A DNA stretch of 64,000 nucleotides, taken from NCBI GenBank assembly GCA_010093605.1, contig MU004185.1:1757334-1821333 (forward strand). The letters are read 5' to 3'. Shown here in pieces: positions 11,366 to 22,580 of this stretch. How positions within the stretch are numbered: the first letter of the stretch is position 1; each line of letters starts with the position of its first letter. The notes below the pieces were generated by a model. The model was not told the origin of the DNA. It ran no database searches and was given only the letters and a program-made list of their open reading frames with translations. A program made the translations under genes and the position numbers. The stretch is from Lophium mytilinum (Eukaryota > Ascomycota > Dothideomycetes > Mytilinidiales > Mytilinidiaceae).

Positions 11366-12832
11366 TCAAGGGTGGGGCCCAATCACCATGTGTGCCCTAC
11401 GAGATGCCTCTTTTACTTCATTTGCAACCATATCTGCCAATTCGTTGCCAAGAAGGCCCTTGTGGCCGGGGATCCAGCGTAGTTCGACCTTGTACCCGGC
11501 TTGTTCAATCGCGTACGTGTAGGTGGCAATGTTCTTGACTATCGGCCATATTGGCACGACGGGCCCAAATGGCCATTCTTTGATGAGGTTGAGGGCCGTT
11601 GCGCAATCTGAGTATATCACAACCACTTTGGGTCCCACGTTTCCGGTCGTTTTGTACCTTTTGGTGGCGTAAATGAGAGTTTTGGCGACGTTCAAGGCCT
11701 CCATGATAGCCCAGGCTTCGGCATCGGTAGACCTCATGCCCCGCTCCAAAGTGATAGCTTTTGTGACCCAAGGTGTCGGGATCAGGGCCATGTTGTTCTT
11801 GTACGCGACAGCAGCGCCAGCCGCGCCCCACTTATTCACCGAAGCGTCGGTCCAAAGCACGTACCGATCTGCAGCTTGGGTGTCATAGTGGCCGGTGTAT
11901 TCCAGGTCGGCGTGACTGCTGGCTCTCTCATAGTTGTCCTTGAAGACGCTGCCTGTGAACCCATGGTCGAGGTAGTGTGCCACGGCGTTGGTCTCGATGT
12001 CCACTATTTCGTTATCCCCAAAGCCCTGAAGCAACTTGTGCCAATCGATCCATTGCTGTGAATGTATCATATTCTTCTTGAAGTCTTTTGCGCTCACGAA
12101 GTTTTTACGCTGCTCTGTTCGGTACTTCTGAAATGCTTCCAACCAAGTGACTCTGTCCGCTTGCGTCTGTGGCACGTAAGCCCGCAGCACCTGGAGGTCA
12201 TCCAGCATTCGTTGTTCCTCGTGGACCCCGATTTTTCGGTTTCTGCCACGTTCTGCTTCCGTCCTGAGTATCTCAAGCACTCGGTCTTGCGCGACTTCTT
12301 CAGCGCGCGTACGAGGAACGACTGCGCGGACTGCCTCGAGCTTGGGTAGTGTGATGTCAGCCTCCCAGTAGCGGTGTTGTTTCTTCAAAAGTTCAGCGTT
12401 CATCGCCAGATACGCATGCGCCCGCTGCTCTTTCTCTTCAAGTGTTCCTTTGATTTGCACCGCCTCTTGTTCCTCCCGTTCTTCCAGGCCCTCTTCCCAC
12501 GCTCCGGGTCCTTCTTCCGTCCACAGACTCGCCGCATGTTCCTGCTCTTCCTGCTCTTTCAACCGCCGCTCCCTCCGCGTTGTGACTTCTTCGACAATAA
12601 GGGCCAACCACTCCTCTCTTGATAGTACTTCTTGCGCTTGTATGAACATATCCAACAGGGTAGGGTCCGCTGCGTCGGTGCTCGACTGCCCCTCGGCGTC
12701 CTTCCGCTTCTTCTCCTGCGACGCGGCGTCTCCAATCCGTACCAACAGCTCGTCCCACGCGGCGTCAGTCTCCGGCACGTTGCGTGCCGCCTCATCGAGC
12801 ACATCGGCGAAAGAAGGAGCGACAGCGTCCAT
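11366..12832 (-). CDS. Stand-alone RNase H protein with a coiled-coil N-terminus
   Basis: A 488-residue intronless frame (ATG at 12832 in a good context; the frame is open upstream but has no earlier ATG). Residues about 1-310 are Glu/Lys/Arg-rich and helical. The C-terminal 170 residues form a type 1 RNase H fold with all four catalytic acidic residues visible: Asp in LWTDASV, Glu in DAEAWAIMEAL, Asp in IYSDCATAL and Asp in GNELADMVA. The conserved PGHKG His loop is also present. It should cut RNA in RNA-DNA hybrids. No reverse transcriptase is fused or adjacent, so it is either a captured LINE-type RNase H or a host family. It lies between two arrays sharing one core. The 300 bp upstream hold nothing else clear. 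Confidence 0.8.
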   Translation of the reverse strand: MDAVAPSFADVLDEAARNVPETDAAWDELLVRIGDAASQEKKRKDAEGQSSTDAADPTLLDMFIQAQEVLSREEWLALIVEEVTTRRERRLKEQEEQEHAASLWTEEGPGAWEEGLEEREEQEAVQIKGTLEEKEQRAHAYLAMNAELLKKQHRYWEADITLPKLEAVRAVVPRTRAEEVAQDRVLEILRTEAERGRNRKIGVHEEQRMLDDLQVLRAYVPQTQADRVTWLEAFQKYRTEQRKNFVSAKDFKKNMIHSQQWIDWHKLLQGFGDNEIVDIETNAVAHYLDHGFTGSVFKDNYERASSHADLEYTGHYDTQAADRYVLWTDASVNKWGAAGAAVAYKNNMALIPTPWVTKAITLERGMRSTDAEAWAIMEALNVAKTLIYATKRYKTTGNVGPKVVVIYSDCATALNLIKEWPFGPVVPIWPIVKNIATYTYAIEQAGYKVELRWIPGHKGLLGNELADMVANEVKEASRRAHMVIGPHP

Positions 12833-13133
12833 GGCGGGGTGACGGAAAGCCTGCCAAGCATGGTTAGTACGTGCATTCCGGCGACGAGGTGTCGATGGAC
12901 GCGTTCCAGTAGTGTCAGTCTTGTTGGTTAGTGAGGAGCAAGCGTAGTAGCTGATGCGAGAACTTGGTCTTGTTCTGCTGTTGGTGGTGATGAGGTTGGA
13001 GGCTGAAGGTTTGTTTTGGTGCAAGCGAGACGTGATGTGGGGCAGGCGCGACGCGAACGCGTGGTCATAGCTTTACCGCCAAAAGCGGCTTAGCGCGAAA
13101 TCAGGCTCTGTTGAGCCTGAAGTTGGAAGTGTG

Positions 13134-14310
13134 CTGATGCCGTTTGAGGTGGCTTGGTGAACTCTTCGGTTTGTGAAAAGTATGGCTTTACGGGGTTTTA
13201 TGGTATGTTGGAGGACTTCAGACGGTGCTAGGCTGGTGTCTATCACATGTGAGTGTATGCCTGAGATTGAGACACGATTCTTAGAATAGAACTTCGCACC
13301 CATTTGAGCTCCGTTGGACATGAAATGGTACTCTGTTCTGATACCGTCTGAGGTGGCTTGAAAAGCTTTCAGGCTTGCCAAAAGTGTAGCTTTAGGAATT
13401 TTCATGACGCGGTAGAGGACCCCAAACGGTGCTAGGCGGGTCTCCACCACATGCGAGTGTATGCCTGAGATTGATACACAATTCTTAATATCGGATTTCA
13501 CTCCCAATTTTGGCTTCATTGAAGGCGAAATGATATTGCGTTCTGGTACCGTCTGAGCTGGCTTGGAGAGCTTTTAGGCTTGCCAAAAGTGCAGCTTTAT
13601 GAATTTTTATGGCACGCTAGAGGACCCAAACGGTGCTAGCGCTGTGTGCACAGGCAACGGGATATCTGAGAATGGCGGGGAATTCTTGAAATAGACATTC
13701 GTGACCAGGATCTTTACCGCCGTTAAGCATCAAGGGCAGTCCATTTTGATATCGTCTGAGGTGCCCTAAAGAGCTATCAGGCCCGCCAAAACTACCACTT
13801 CACAACTGTTCAGGATATACCGGAGGACCTCAAACAGCGCTAAGCGAGTGCGCACACGTAAGTGAATGCTTTGAAATAGGACATACGTAAGTATGTGTCA
13901 CTTGCGTTCATGTGCTTGACTCCGTGGCGCAAGGGGACATCAAATGGTAGTCATATATGACACCGTCTGAGGTGGCCCCGAGAAACATCAGACTTGCTCA
14001 AATTATCATTTTCCAGGTTTCGATGGCCTATCAGATGACCTCAAACAGTGCGAGGCAAGCGTACATAAGCAGTACAATATGCGAGAGCGGGACTCCTCAA
14101 AATAGAATGTTGCACACATGCGTGGACTGTCAGCCTCCGCAGCTCCGCTGAACATGGCACTCTATTACGATACCGTCTGAGGTGGCTTAGAGAGCTATCA
14201 AATCCGTCAGAACTGTCGTCTTCCAATTTTGATATGGCAGCGGGGGACCTCTAGCGGTGCTAGACCAGTGTACACAGGGACAGGCCCTTAAGGAGCGCGG
14301 ATCTGGAATA
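13134..14310. repeat. Tandem array, six copies of a ~205-bp unit with paired inverted cores
   Basis: Units begin with ACCGTCTGAGGTGGC-like cores at about 13140, 13343, 13548, 13751, 13962 and 14172, with periods of 203-211 bp. In each unit a second core of the opposite orientation (GGACCTCAAACGGTGCTA type) follows 75-77 bp later. Both cores match the 66-bp array at 10.44-11.25 kb. The spacers differ from that array, so the two arrays share the core rather than the whole unit. Copies are degenerate, and the last is cut short near 14310. Confidence 0.88.
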
Positions 14311-15581
14311 TGGGAACATGCTTTCGCTCCACCCTCTGCTCCTCACCCGCATTGATTGGCATTTGACACACGGTCTAATGCAGGTTGGTCCGTCTGGGTT
14401 GCCACGGCTCCGGATACTAGCTGCCTCACTCTGAAGCGGTCGGACAATTTGTCACTTCTCTCTGCGTCTTTAACGTCAGTACTGTACAGTAGTCTATGCG
14501 AGGGCGCACATCGCCAGCTCAGCGCTCATGCGTCGGCGGGCCCCGGCACCGCCTCGCCTCGCGGTTCATTCGCCATGGCCCTGAGCAGGTTCGCCCCCAT
14601 GTTTGATGCGTTGATGCACGCCATGGCCTGCACCCCCGCTGCGGCAGCAGAGGCACACTTCCTATTCGTCCCCGCTGTGCCGCAGAGCGGAAGGATGCAT
14701 AAGCCGTGGGGTCCGCTGTCGCTGTGGTGGCCCAAATCTGCGTCGCCACGATGCCGGCCGGGCTGCATGTCTTCAACCTCATCACTCGCGGCCTCTTACT
14801 CGCTGCACACGCCTTGCCCCGCTGGAAACATCCAGCCAGATAGCCGCAAGCGCAGATCCCCCAGACGAGCGCCAACAGCTGCCAGACCCGCCCCGTTGAT
14901 CCCCCCCAGACGCTCTCTTGCTGCCGCTGCTCCCAGCTGTCCATCAATTGGCCCAAGCCGGGCCGGGGCCCCATTCGCAGCTGTCATCGTCGCCTCGGGA
15001 TGGTGTGCATCTCGGGGGCGCCTCTGCCTCCAGGGACGCCAATCGCTGACCCTTCGGTCGCTGTGGACGCAATGCTTTGCGGTGATCGTCAGCGCTGGGC
15101 TTGGACGACACCACTGGCATGCGAGCTAAGTTCTGGGCCCTACCCGAGCAGAGTGCCCTCGTGGAGCTATATTCACACTCCAGCCCGGCCTCGCACTTGC
15201 TCCTCTCTCTCCAATATTTCCTGCTCTCGCCTGTGCCAATAGCATTTGATTGCGCGCCTCCCACAGCCACCATGTGCGACACTGACCTGGACTTGTCTCT
15301 TTCGTCCCTCGGAGCTGACCTTCTATAGTGCGTGGTCCCAGCAGCTCCCCGCCCACCACTATATCAACTTTTCTCTCTCATGATGTGCTGAGACTCAGCC
15401 CATCCCAGTCTCTGCTTGTCTGCCCAGGCCTGAGCTGCACCTAAGCACTGCAGCTAACCCTATGGCTGCTGGCGTGTTTGGCCCACAGCGACCCAATTGG
15501 CTGTTCCAATCCACTCAGCAATTCCTCGGCCGTCAGCGCCCGCCAACCTCACTCTCACCCTCATGCCCCCCGCCCGTGGAT
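14311..15581. other. GC-rich intergenic stretch upstream of the chitinase
   Basis: Frames of up to about 257 codons are open on both strands between 14356 and 15282. They overlap one another, match no family I know and have the composition expected of GC-rich noncoding DNA. The frame of chitinase exon 1 is open upstream to an ATG at 15462. No gene is called here. Confidence 0.4.
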
Positions 15582-16769
15582 ATGTATTTCAACGGCGTCT
15601 ACTATCCAAACTGGCGGATCTACAAGAACCAGCCTCCGTCCTCTCTCAATCTCGATGTCATCTCCCACGTTTTCTATGCCTTTGCATGGTTAGTTGCAGC
15701 TCCTAGCTCGCTCAAAACTCTCCGGTAGGCTAACAGCATCACTAGGGTGAAGACGGACGGCACTGTATATGTACGAGAAAACAGTCTTCGGAGATTACCC
15801 CGCTAATGTTCCGCAGCTCAGTGACGAATGGGCAGACACCCAGATCGATGTGGACGGTGCCAAGGGATGTCTCAACGCGTTTGCTGAGCTGAAGAAGAAG
15901 TACACTGTCCTAAGAGTCATCCTGTCCGTCGGCGGGGGCGGTAAAGGTAGCGAGCCATTCGCAGAGGCATCTCGCACTCCTGCATCGCGAGAACGGTTCG
16001 CCCAGACGGCGCGAGACCTATGCATGCAGTACAACCTCGATGGCATTGACAGTGAGTAATGCTACCACCAGCAACCTTTCTTTCACTCACTCGTCCAGTC
16101 GACTGGGAACATCCAGCAGACCCGCAGCAAGGCAACGACTACGTCCAGCTCCTCGCTACACTGCGCGTCTTCCTGCCCACCCCACGCTTCACGCTCTCCT
16201 CAGCCCTCCCCGCTGGCGAATGGGTTTTGCGGAACATCAATCTCGCACAGGCAGCGCAATATCTCGACTTAATCAACTTAATGTCCTACGACTTCTCAGG
16301 CCCGTGGGTAAAAGCATGCGGGCACCACGCCCAGCTCTTCACGCCTCAGGTGCCGCACAACGATGACGCATCCATCTCCTGCCACTCGGCCGTTGCCTAC
16401 ATCCTCAAGCAGGGCGTCTCGCCAAACAAAATCCTCCTGGGGATCCCCGCCTACGGGCGCTCGTTCCTCAACACCCACGGCGTAGGTCATCCCTTCTCTG
16501 GGCAGGCTGGTGAAGAGGGCACGTTCGAGTACAAGGAACTCCCGCGCCCCGGCACACAAGAGCTAGTCGACGAGCAGGTAGGCGCTGCGTATTGCGTCGG
16601 GGGGGACGGGGGGTTCATTACGTATGATAACCCGCAGACGGTGAAGATGAAGGCGAATTATGCGAAGCAAAACGGGCTGGCCGGGCTTTTTTACTGGACG
16701 GGGACGGGGGACTCCAGCGACACGGCGAGGAGTTTGGCGTATAGTGGGTATGTTGGCTTGCATCAGTGA
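15582..16769 (+). CDS. GH18 chitinase, no signal peptide
   Basis: Glycoside hydrolase family 18 enzyme that cuts beta-1,4-linked N-acetylglucosamine in chitin by substrate-assisted catalysis. Exons 15582-15688, 15746-15770, 15817-16051 and 16099-16769 give 345 residues. Strand 1 is FNGVYYPNWRIY. The SVGGGGKGS motif marks strand 3, and the catalytic DGIDIDWE is rebuilt exactly across the last intron, with Glu as acid. LINLMSYDFSG and GLFYWTGTGD mark later strands. The second exon is only 25 nt. An in-frame ATG at 15462 would add 40 Pro/Ser-rich residues, but the family start fits 15582. No secretion signal or chitin-binding module is visible, which suggests an intracellular or wall-remodelling enzyme. 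Confidence 0.93.
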
Positions 16770-17582
16770 GCGTTTTTGGTCATGAAGGCATTGCGCTCAA
16801 TGAGCGTTTTCAACGTAATGGATTCGGCACGGTCAAAAATGGGGTGGAGGGGTAAAATGATAGCATGAGTTGTAATTGTGGAATGTTGCACATGAGGACT
16901 GAACAATGCGTAAATTTGGAGATCTCGATTCTTGAATCAGAAATGATTTATTCTAGACAGCACATAACCATCCGAGGCCACTCTTGAGCGCACAGCTTTG
17001 AGAAGGCCATGAGTTTGGGGGCATGAATAGCAGTCCACTCGCTTGAGTTTTGCACGTCCTTCACCACTGTTACGAGTAGCCCAGATAACTAGCACGTCGT
17101 AAATCAAGAGGCGTCCCAATTCGCACGAGTTTAAATAATTCATCACGTCTGGCAATCCAAAAGCCCATGGTCATCTCAAGCAGGTGATGCAGTGGGCAAA
17201 TTCAGGGCAAGACGTTGTACTCCGGTACGCTAGCAGTGAAGAGCCCGTGCACAAGCTCCGATGTGGAAGCTGCGTTTTGGATCGCCTCCGATGCGCCTTC
17301 CAACTGAACATTCACCACTTTCAGCCCACCCGCACTACGAGATACCCCCCTCCAACCACTGCCCGTCCCAATACACCTGTCTCGGACTTCACTAAGCCGA
17401 CCGCATAGACCTCAGCCAGCCCGTGCCCGGTGCACGCCACCAACCCGTTGCTTCCCCACACTCTTCTGCAGAACACACCCGCCACTGCACCTCATCGCGA
17501 GGCCTATCGTCGCCCCCAGCCAGCCGCTGAACTTCCAGCAAGCACCCAGTTCCAGCCATAAACAGCCGCGCCGCGCTTCATC
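16770..17582. other. Intergenic, no gene seen
   Basis: Between the chitinase stop and the start of YTH1. The only frames are short and overlapping. The pyrimidine-rich 17300-17580 part probably holds the YTH1 promoter and leader. Confidence 0.4.
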
Positions 17583-18452
17583 ATGACCGCCGAGGTGCAG
17601 AGAGCGCCGGGGGACCTCGTCCCGCCCGCAGCTTCGCCCGCCTTCAACTTCAGCTTCTCCGACTTCCTGCGGCGCGAGTACCGCTTCGGCCTGGACCCGA
17701 ACCGGCCGTTCTGCAAGGCCTACATGCAAGGCCACTGCCCTTTAGGCAACAACTGTCCCGACAAGCACCACGTCTCGTCATCCTACAACAAGTGCGTAAC
17801 CGGCATAAGCCCCCCTTCCCGCGCTGCTTCTCTTCCCTATCCCTGCCGCCGCCAACCCATCGCTAACCTTATCTGATTCTACAGTCTCGTATGCAAACAT
17901 TGGCTGCGCGGGCTGTGCAAGAAGGGCGACGCATGCGAGTTCCTGCACGAGTACAACCTCCGCCGCATGCCCGAGTGCTCCTACTACGCGCGCACGCTGA
18001 CCTGCTCCAACGGCGACGACTGCCTCTACCTGCACATCGACCCGGACTCGAAACGCCCGCCGTGCCCGCACTTCGATCGCGGCTTCTGCCCGCTCGGCCC
18101 GCACTGCGCGAATAAGCATGTGAAGAAGGACAAGCTGTGCCCGTTCTACCTGGCGGGCTTCTGTCCCGAGGGCAAGGTGTGCAAGAACGGGGGGCATCCG
18201 AGGTATCCTACGGACCTCAAGAAGCCAGAAGTGCGCGTGGAGAAGTCGCGGGAGGAGCTGGAGAGGGAGAGGCTGGCGCGCGAGATGGAGCGCGAGAAGG
18301 AGGAGGAGAGGGAGCGGGAGCGGGAGGACCGGAACCCGGGACAGGGCGGTGGGCAGCAGGGACGCTTCAGGGGCGGCTGGCAGGGCGATCGAAAGAAGCG
18401 GCGGGGTGGTGGAGGAGGAGGTGGTGGTGGGGGGAGGAACCGCCGGCACTGA
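17583..18452 (+). CDS. YTH1: YTH1/CPSF30, mRNA 3'-end processing zinc-finger protein
   Basis: Homologue of CPSF30/Yth1, the subunit of the cleavage and polyadenylation factor that recognises the polyadenylation signal. Exons 17583-17791 and 17885-18452 (93-nt intron) give 258 residues. Five CCCH zinc fingers follow in order: [77 protein letters not shown] and [19 protein letters not shown]. The C-terminal 80 residues are a charged Glu/Arg helix and then a poly-Gly/Arg tail, as usual in filamentous fungi. The last finger ends in GGH with normal spacing. Nothing is missing. Confidence 0.96.
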
Positions 18453-18949
18453 AACCGACCACGGTTTCCACCCAATGATACCAGCATTGGCAGAAGCGTC
18501 TTGCCGATGTCGTGCTGCGGGCACTGTTATCTTTCGATTGAATTGCGTTAAGCGAGGCGGAGGGGCAGGCATGATGGCTGTGCCTCACGGCTGCCCGAAA
18601 CCATGCAAGAGGACGGGACGCATAGGGCTGATGATCGCCCTTGTCCATCGGCGCTAGCGGCTGGCGGGCCGGTTTCCCCTTTTCATACGCAATGTAAGAG
18701 TTGATATCGTGCAAGTTGGGCTGCCTCTTATCTGGCCTGCTGCGAGCTCGCTGGGGTTACTCCTGACTGTGGTATTACAGGAGCAAAAGTGTAGCCTGTG
18801 TTAAAATATATCCATTTCTATCACTTTCAACGAATCTCTATATTCTAGCATTTTCCAACAAAAAGTCGCAGAAGCACCTCGATATTTTCCTATTATCCTC
18901 CTACCAAGAGTCTAATTCTGCCCTTACCTTGATGGTATATGAAGTGACC
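18453..18949. other. YTH1 3' flank, no gene seen
   Basis: GC falls sharply after about 18780. No frame of note. The degenerate array starts at the end of this stretch. Confidence 0.4.
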
Positions 18950-20600
18950 ACGCCGCGTACCCTCCGCGTCTACTAAAACTGCATCTACGCGGTTGAATCT
19001 GTAAGAATTTGTTACAAGAGATAGCGAGATTAGAGTAGGGGCGCCCCCTTAACCTTTTAATTCTCTTTCTACCCGTGCCCCGATGTCAAGGCTCGTTCCA
19101 AAGGTAAAGAAAACGACTACAAAAGCGGACGAAGAGGCCACGCGGCGTGGCACGCTGCTCACACGGTTCATTCTGTGAAAACTTGCAACTGTCTATATCC
19201 AAATATTACGGGAGGTACTTAAGAAGCTGTCGGTTATATCAAGATCGGCTGCCTGATTTACAAGCTCCTGCTTATGGCAAGAAAAACGACTAAGCAAAAG
19301 AGACGCAGTGGATTCCCTACGTACCCTCTATGTCTGTAAAAAAAACATGTCGCGCGGTTCATTCTGGAAGAACTTGCAATATGAGCGAGGTCGTACCTCC
19401 ACGGGAGTGCTTTATCGAATTTTCTCTCTTTTACCCTCGCCCCCTTAACCCAACGCCCGATCTGGAGTCTCGCGCTCACGGTGAGAAAATAGGGCACGCA
19501 GCGTGCCCTCCGCGTTCTTCAAATATGTTATTGCGCGGTTAAATCTATAACAGCTTGTAACTCGAAGGGTTAATCTTGGGACGGAGGTGCTTCGGTAGGT
19601 CCACTTCATACTAATGAAGTTGAGCTGATTCAAGGGCCTGTGGTTTCAGGGTCGAAATTGCGTCGGTATGCGGTTCGATATGTAAGAACTTGCAACTAGA
19701 AGGGGTAGTCTGGCTCCGGGGCGCTTTTATTAGGTTTGGATTATGCTGATGGGGTGAGCCTGATTTAGGACCTGTGGTTTGGGGTAAAATTGGGTCTTTT
19801 TTATGCGGTTGAATATGTGATAACTTGGAACTGGAAGAGGTAATTTTAGTATGGAAGCGCTTTGGTGAGTTTGTATTATGCTTAAAGCATCGACCTCACT
19901 TAGGACCTGTGGTTTGGGGGAAATTTAGGTCTTAATTATGCGGTTAAATATGTTATAACTTGCAACTGGAAAGGGTAACACTGCCCTAGAAGCGCCTCGC
20001 TAGATCTACTTCATGCTAATGGCGTTAAGCTGATTTAGGGCCTGTAGTTCTCGGGTAAGAACTAACTACACGGAGTAAACGCCGGGTCTATTAATTCTTC
20101 GTTATACAGTTGAATATGTAACAACTTATAACTCGAAGGGCGAGCTATGCTATAGAGGCGCTTCGCTTGGTTTGCAAATTGCTAAAACTATCCACCTAAT
20201 TTAGAACCTATGGTTTTAGGGTGGAAAGCAACTACGCGGAGTGGACGCCGGGTGTATAAGATATTTTGTTATGCGGTTCAATGTTTAATAACTTATAACT
20301 AGCTAGCACGAGCGTTTAGCTGAAGCACCTCCGTAGGCGTCTATTGAGCGTAGGCAGTGGACTTGATTTAGGGGGTGTTGTTGGTTGAATAGGTTGAGAA
20401 GTATGTTTTCACGCCGCGTACCGTTCACGTCTATGAAGCTTTGGCTTTTGCGGTTGATTCTAGAAGAACTTGTGACTAGCAGGTGCGAGACTTCGGCTGG
20501 AGCATCTCTGTAGGGTTTCAAAAAGCCTTATCTTTGGACCTGATTTAGAGGGTGCCGTCGGTTGAATAGGTTAGGAAGTATACCGCGCGTGCCATGTTTA
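18950..20600. repeat. Degenerate tandem array, about 10 units of 135-190 bp
   Basis: A marker like ATGCGGTTGAATATGTAATA, followed by AACTTGCAACTGGAAGGGTA, recurs at about 18987, 19159, 19352, 19534, 19669, 19804, 19938, 20103, 20272 and 20449. Between markers, GAAGCGCTTCG-type, CTAATGGCGTT-type and TTTAGGGCCTGTGGTTT-type segments recur in the same order. Some units carry an additional CGCGGAGTGGACGCC-type segment, which explains the length steps. No coding frame survives across it. It is unrelated to the core arrays at 10-14 kb. Confidence 0.8.
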
Positions 20601-20621
20601 CTATCTCATATCTACGAATGC

Positions 20622-20770
20622 CTTCCTCCCACCGGTCTTCCCTTCAATGCTCATTCGCACATCCTCCTCCTCCCACCGGTCTTCCCCTCAATGCTCATTC
20701 GCACATCCTCCTCCTCCTACCGGTCTTCCCCTCAATGCTCATTCGCACATCCTCCTCCTCCTGCCCTTTC
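20622..20770. repeat. Minisatellite, three copies of a 44-bp unit
   Basis: ACCGGTCTTCCC recurs at about 20631, 20675 and 20719, each time with CAATGCTCATTCGCACATCC and a run of CCT triplets. The copies are nearly identical, so the array is recent compared with its neighbour at 18.95-20.6 kb. Confidence 0.9.
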
Positions 20771-20923
20771 CCCTTCAAACAACGACCGAGGACCGAACAT
20801 GCTAACCAACCTACTCTACCTACCCAGAGACCCCGGCACAACCCTAGGCCCTTCCCCTCCCCCCTTTTGCCCATCATCCTCCTTCACCAGATCCATACCC
20901 TCACCACGCTCCCTCTCCCTCAG

Positions 20924-21298
20924 TCATGGGGTCCTCCTCCAGTTCTGCAAACCCTCGCGCGCTTCGGGAGGCATACTCGCCGCTAAATCCCCCGCCCGCT
21001 CCCTCTGCGCCTCATCTTGAAACCTATCAACCCATGCCTTACCAATTCTCCTAAACCGCTGAATAACTTCAAACCCTAGCTCCGTCGTCAGACTCCCACC
21101 CCCGCCCCTCATGTGCCCAGTTTTCGGCTTCGCGGTCCCTGCGCGCTGCGCTACTTCTTCCTCGTTGGCTACAGCGGGCGCGAGCGCTTCTTCCTGCTTG
21201 CGGCGGTTGTCGTCTTTCTTACTCTTAGTGCGAGAGGGGTGGAGGAGGCGGGTTAGTCGGGAGGGGGGTTTGGAGGGGGAGGTTGAGGAGGGAGGCAT
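20924..21298 (-). CDS. Small unrecognised basic protein
   Basis: A 124-residue single-exon frame from an ATG at 21298. The frame is open upstream to 21781, but that part reads like noncoding CT-rich sequence. The first 60 residues are Ser/Pro/Lys-rich and disordered. Residues about 60-125 contain a helical stretch with FEVIQRFRRIGKAW and end in EGLQNWRRTP. I recognise no family. The drop in low complexity exactly at 21298 favours this start. It could be the last exon of a longer gene. Confidence 0.45.
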   Translation of the reverse strand: MPPSSTSPSKPPSRLTRLLHPSRTKSKKDDNRRKQEEALAPAVANEEEVAQRAGTAKPKTGHMRGGGGSLTTELGFEVIQRFRRIGKAWVDRFQDEAQRERAGDLAASMPPEAREGLQNWRRTP

Positions 21299-22580
21299 GA
21301 GGGGATGGAGGATGGGGGATCCTGTTGGGTGAGTTGAGATGTAAGGGTTGGTTAGGAACTGTGGGGTATGCTGATAAAGTGAAGCGTAGTTGAGATCTGT
21401 AGCGAAGGCTAGAAGAAGTCTGGGTAGAAAGAGGGTTGAGACGGGGGTGAAGGGGATGGGGTTTTGAGCATGATGGGCACGGAAGCGTGACGGGATCGAT
21501 TGTTGGCGGTGTCGCGTGGCCTGGGTGGATGATGGGGGAAGCTGGAGGAGTTTGCTAGGAAGAGATAGGGGAGTTGTGATTTTGAAGGTGAGTGGATATG
21601 TGTGTAGGAAAGGGAAGTGCGTTGGGAGGGTATGGCGTGGATAGGCTGATGTGAGTACACAAGAGTATAAGAGGTGTCTTTTTAGGAGATGGCAAAAAAC
21701 GGACAACGAGGGGTGGGAAATACGTGGTGTATTGACGTGTTTAGTGAACTGATGCGGAGCTGTGATGAACGAGATAGACATAGTACGTTGGAGGAAGCAA
21801 TCGAAAGTGCTGGGTACCTAGCGTATCTTGATGTAGTTCTTACCACCTGCTGTCTCCAGGCTAATGAACACCAACAAAAGTTGGAATGTCGTGAGATAGC
21901 CGTTTCCACGTTCCACATCAACTACACACACAACACGTAGCTTCACTCCCCTTCCAACATCGTAGCACATCTCCACAATTCCGAACCCAAGGCCCCTACG
22001 TTATCGGCAACACTTCATTCTCTTTCCCGGACCTATGGATCATCTCCAGCAGTGACGCTGACATGGATCAAACAGGACTGACCGACCTCGTTATGTCAGT
22101 TATTGCCTAAGTGTGACAATGTCACTGAGCATAATTGCGGCAATGGCACGAAGGCCCTCACAAATATCAAAATGGAAACTTTGATTTGAATCTGAACAGA
22201 CTATCTCCGTTAACGTACTCTGAAAGAAAGCTAGGTATAATGTGGACCGAATGCATGTACCACGCAAAGAATCCGTTCCTTGAACAACCCTCACTTGCCC
22301 TTAAAGAAGAATCGCCAAGGTTGCTCTCCTATACCCTGCACTGAAACGGCTGGAAAACACCAATCTGTGCTTCAAGATACCCTAACAGCGAACACCGCTT
22401 GGTTATAGCTCTTCCAAAGTGAAGGAATCCCGACGGCAAACTCCAGACTCAGTAAAACTTCAAACTCATATTTGCCCAGTATTAGGAGTGGCCCTAACAA
22501 AGGCTCAAAGTGAGGGTACGATTCCGAACAGATTGCACGTATGCGAACATGTGTAGAGACATTGATTTGTCGCCCCTCTC
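21299..22580. other. Intergenic, no gene seen
   Basis: CT-rich opposite strand near the small gene, then mixed sequence. Frames of 60-85 codons on both strands lack any recognisable content. No tRNA or transposon end was noticed. Confidence 0.45.

Noticed and set aside
13073-13519. A 148-codon minus-strand frame across the first two units of the 205-bp array
   Set aside because: It covers only the units that happen to lack stops and ends inside the array.
14356-15282. Overlapping frames of up to 257 codons on both strands upstream of the chitinase
   Set aside because: GC-rich sequence leaves frames open on both strands at once; no family resemblance, no splice-consistent extension.
21299-21781. 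Upstream in-frame extension of the small gene at 20924-21298
   Set aside because: The extension is a His/Pro/Ser/Thr-rich reading of CT-rich DNA; composition changes abruptly at the Met at 21298.
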